Assembly (NCBI GenBank): GCA_025890175.1
Contig: JANPYM010000011.1
Location: 510,821 to 574,820, forward strand
DNA length: 64,000 nt
Origin: Ciborinia camelliae
Lineage: Eukaryota > Ascomycota > Leotiomycetes > Helotiales > Sclerotiniaceae
Direction of reading: 5' to 3'
The position numbers and the translations under genes are program-made. Positions 62,894 to 64,000 of this stretch are shown one piece after another (the first letter of the stretch is position 1; each line of letters starts with the position of its first letter). The notes beneath the pieces are model-generated. The model saw only the letters and a list, made by a program, of their open reading frames with translations, was not told the DNA's origin and did not search any database.

Positions 62894-64000
62894 ATCTCTA
62901 TTGAGAAGGGTAACCCAGGTTACCGAGATCCGCCCCTCGCTCTCAGAATCGAGAGAGATCACAAAATTGTATTAGTCATCAGAGAGTGACAGAGAAGAAA
63001 GCGGTGCTGAATGAAGTCCGGGCCCGATATGAAGATTTGGGGAAGGTACTGAAAGATCGGGAGTCTTGTTTTTATATTGTGTGGGAAAGGAATGATTCAT
63101 TAATTAACTAACTATGGGTGAGGGTTTGATAACGCGAATACTAAGAATTGCTTTTGTAAGAATGTGTATGGTTGAACCTTCCTCCACAGTACGAGTACAA
63201 CGTTACAACGTCACATTGTCTCATAGATCGTCATAGACAGTTGTAACTTGTTACAAAACTAGGGTTTGATCGGGTTACTTGAGAATTTACCTAGATAGTT
63301 ATTTATACCTATAGTAGAACAACACCAACAATTTTATATCTCTTTAGAGCCCCCAGCCTAGCTTTACGAAATACGTATGTAAAGGTTATAAGGAGAATTA
63401 CCGGGGCCGGCAACTGACAAACGGTCAACCATGAAAACATTAAAATTTGATTTTCTACTCTATGAGAATCCAACAATCTTCCCAACACCCAAATCTCAAA
63501 AACTCTGCGGGTACTGATACAATGACTTATTCATCTCCTAACTACCCCCATCCCGACCCCCCCCCACTGCCCCCGCTCCACTACTCCCAGCCCATTCCCA
63601 GTATAACTCTTACAATCCTCTCTTTCCCCGCCGCCGTGAATAATTATCAAAGATTTGTTTGTATAGGTAAGCTTCCATTATTCGAAGAGTTGCTCGGAGG
63701 GGATCCAGTATAGCGTGGATTCCGGCACGCATTTCATCGACAGTTGGTGGTGGGACCACTTCGTCAGCGTGGTCACGATTGCCAGCCTCGTTTGGTGGTG
63801 GATCCGACCCACCATGGATCCGATTGATCTGGTCTCTATTAGATTGAAGAGTACCACAGACAGCAAAAACCAGATGGGTAGAGGAAAGACGGGCGGATAA
63901 AGGACAGCGGGAATCGAGAATGGGCGATGGTGAGAAGGGCAGATGGATGGGATGATAAAGATAAGAAAGGAAGGATCAGATCAGACCACACAAACGACAG
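62894..64000. other. right-end intergenic sequence
   Basis: No gene supported. An open stretch on the minus strand from about 63975 to 63610 has protein-like wording (VVPPPTVDEMRAGIHAIL), but no start codon or splice site that I trust. It might be an exon of a gene beyond the edge. Confidence 0.35.

Overview
The window looks like a piece of nuclear genome from a filamentous ascomycete. Protein genes are broken by short introns of about 49-80 bp with GT-AG (twice GC-AG) borders and recognisable branch-point tracts. Intergenic DNA is AT-rich and full of microsatellites. The gene set is typical of Pezizomycotina: highly reducing polyketide synthases, a CFEM/GPI surface protein, a CYS3/MetR-type bZIP and a fungal NLR relic. 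A Leotiomycete (Sclerotiniaceae-like) origin is my guess from overall composition; nothing here proves it.

Positions 1-23.6 kb hold a secondary-metabolite cluster. It contains the 5' end of one polyketide synthase leaving the left edge (-), an alpha/beta-hydrolase of the polyketide-transferase type (+), a membrane-bound wax-synthase-like acyltransferase (-), a P450 (+), a complete highly reducing PKS of 2412 aa (+), a double-bond reductase of the MDR superfamily (-), an AflR-like Zn2Cys6 regulator (-), and a second P450 (+) paralogous to the first. A plausible scheme (inference) is that two PKSs each make a chain, the large PKS cannot enoyl-reduce by itself because its ER has lost the nucleotide-binding glycines, the neighbouring reductase may help, the P450s oxidise, and the hydrolase and/or acyltransferase join or release the chains. 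No thioesterase domain is visible in the complete PKS.

Positions 23.8-34.8 kb are gene-poor. They contain a decayed NB-ARC/TPR (NLR) gene with several stops and frameshifts, a second decayed coding region, a possible intron-bearing tRNA, long purine or short-period repeats and AT-rich stretches. A CFEM/GPI surface protein lies at 34.8-36.0 kb, followed by 2 kb of dense tandem repeats.

Positions 38.3-48.5 kb are a housekeeping block: ribonucleotide reductase large subunit (-), an Oxa1/Cox18-type mitochondrial insertase (-), an ALG11-like mannosyltransferase (+) and gamma-glutamyltransferase (-). From 51.5 to 62 kb come a low-complexity fungal-specific protein with a C-terminal cysteine module (+), a CYS3/MetR-type sulfur regulator with an unusually long intron (-) and a sugar transporter (-). 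A 513-bp TA-flanked inverted-repeat element follows near the right end, whose last kilobase has no gene I can support.

All exon borders were derived by reading splice signals and keeping family motifs in frame. They are predictions, not transcript evidence.
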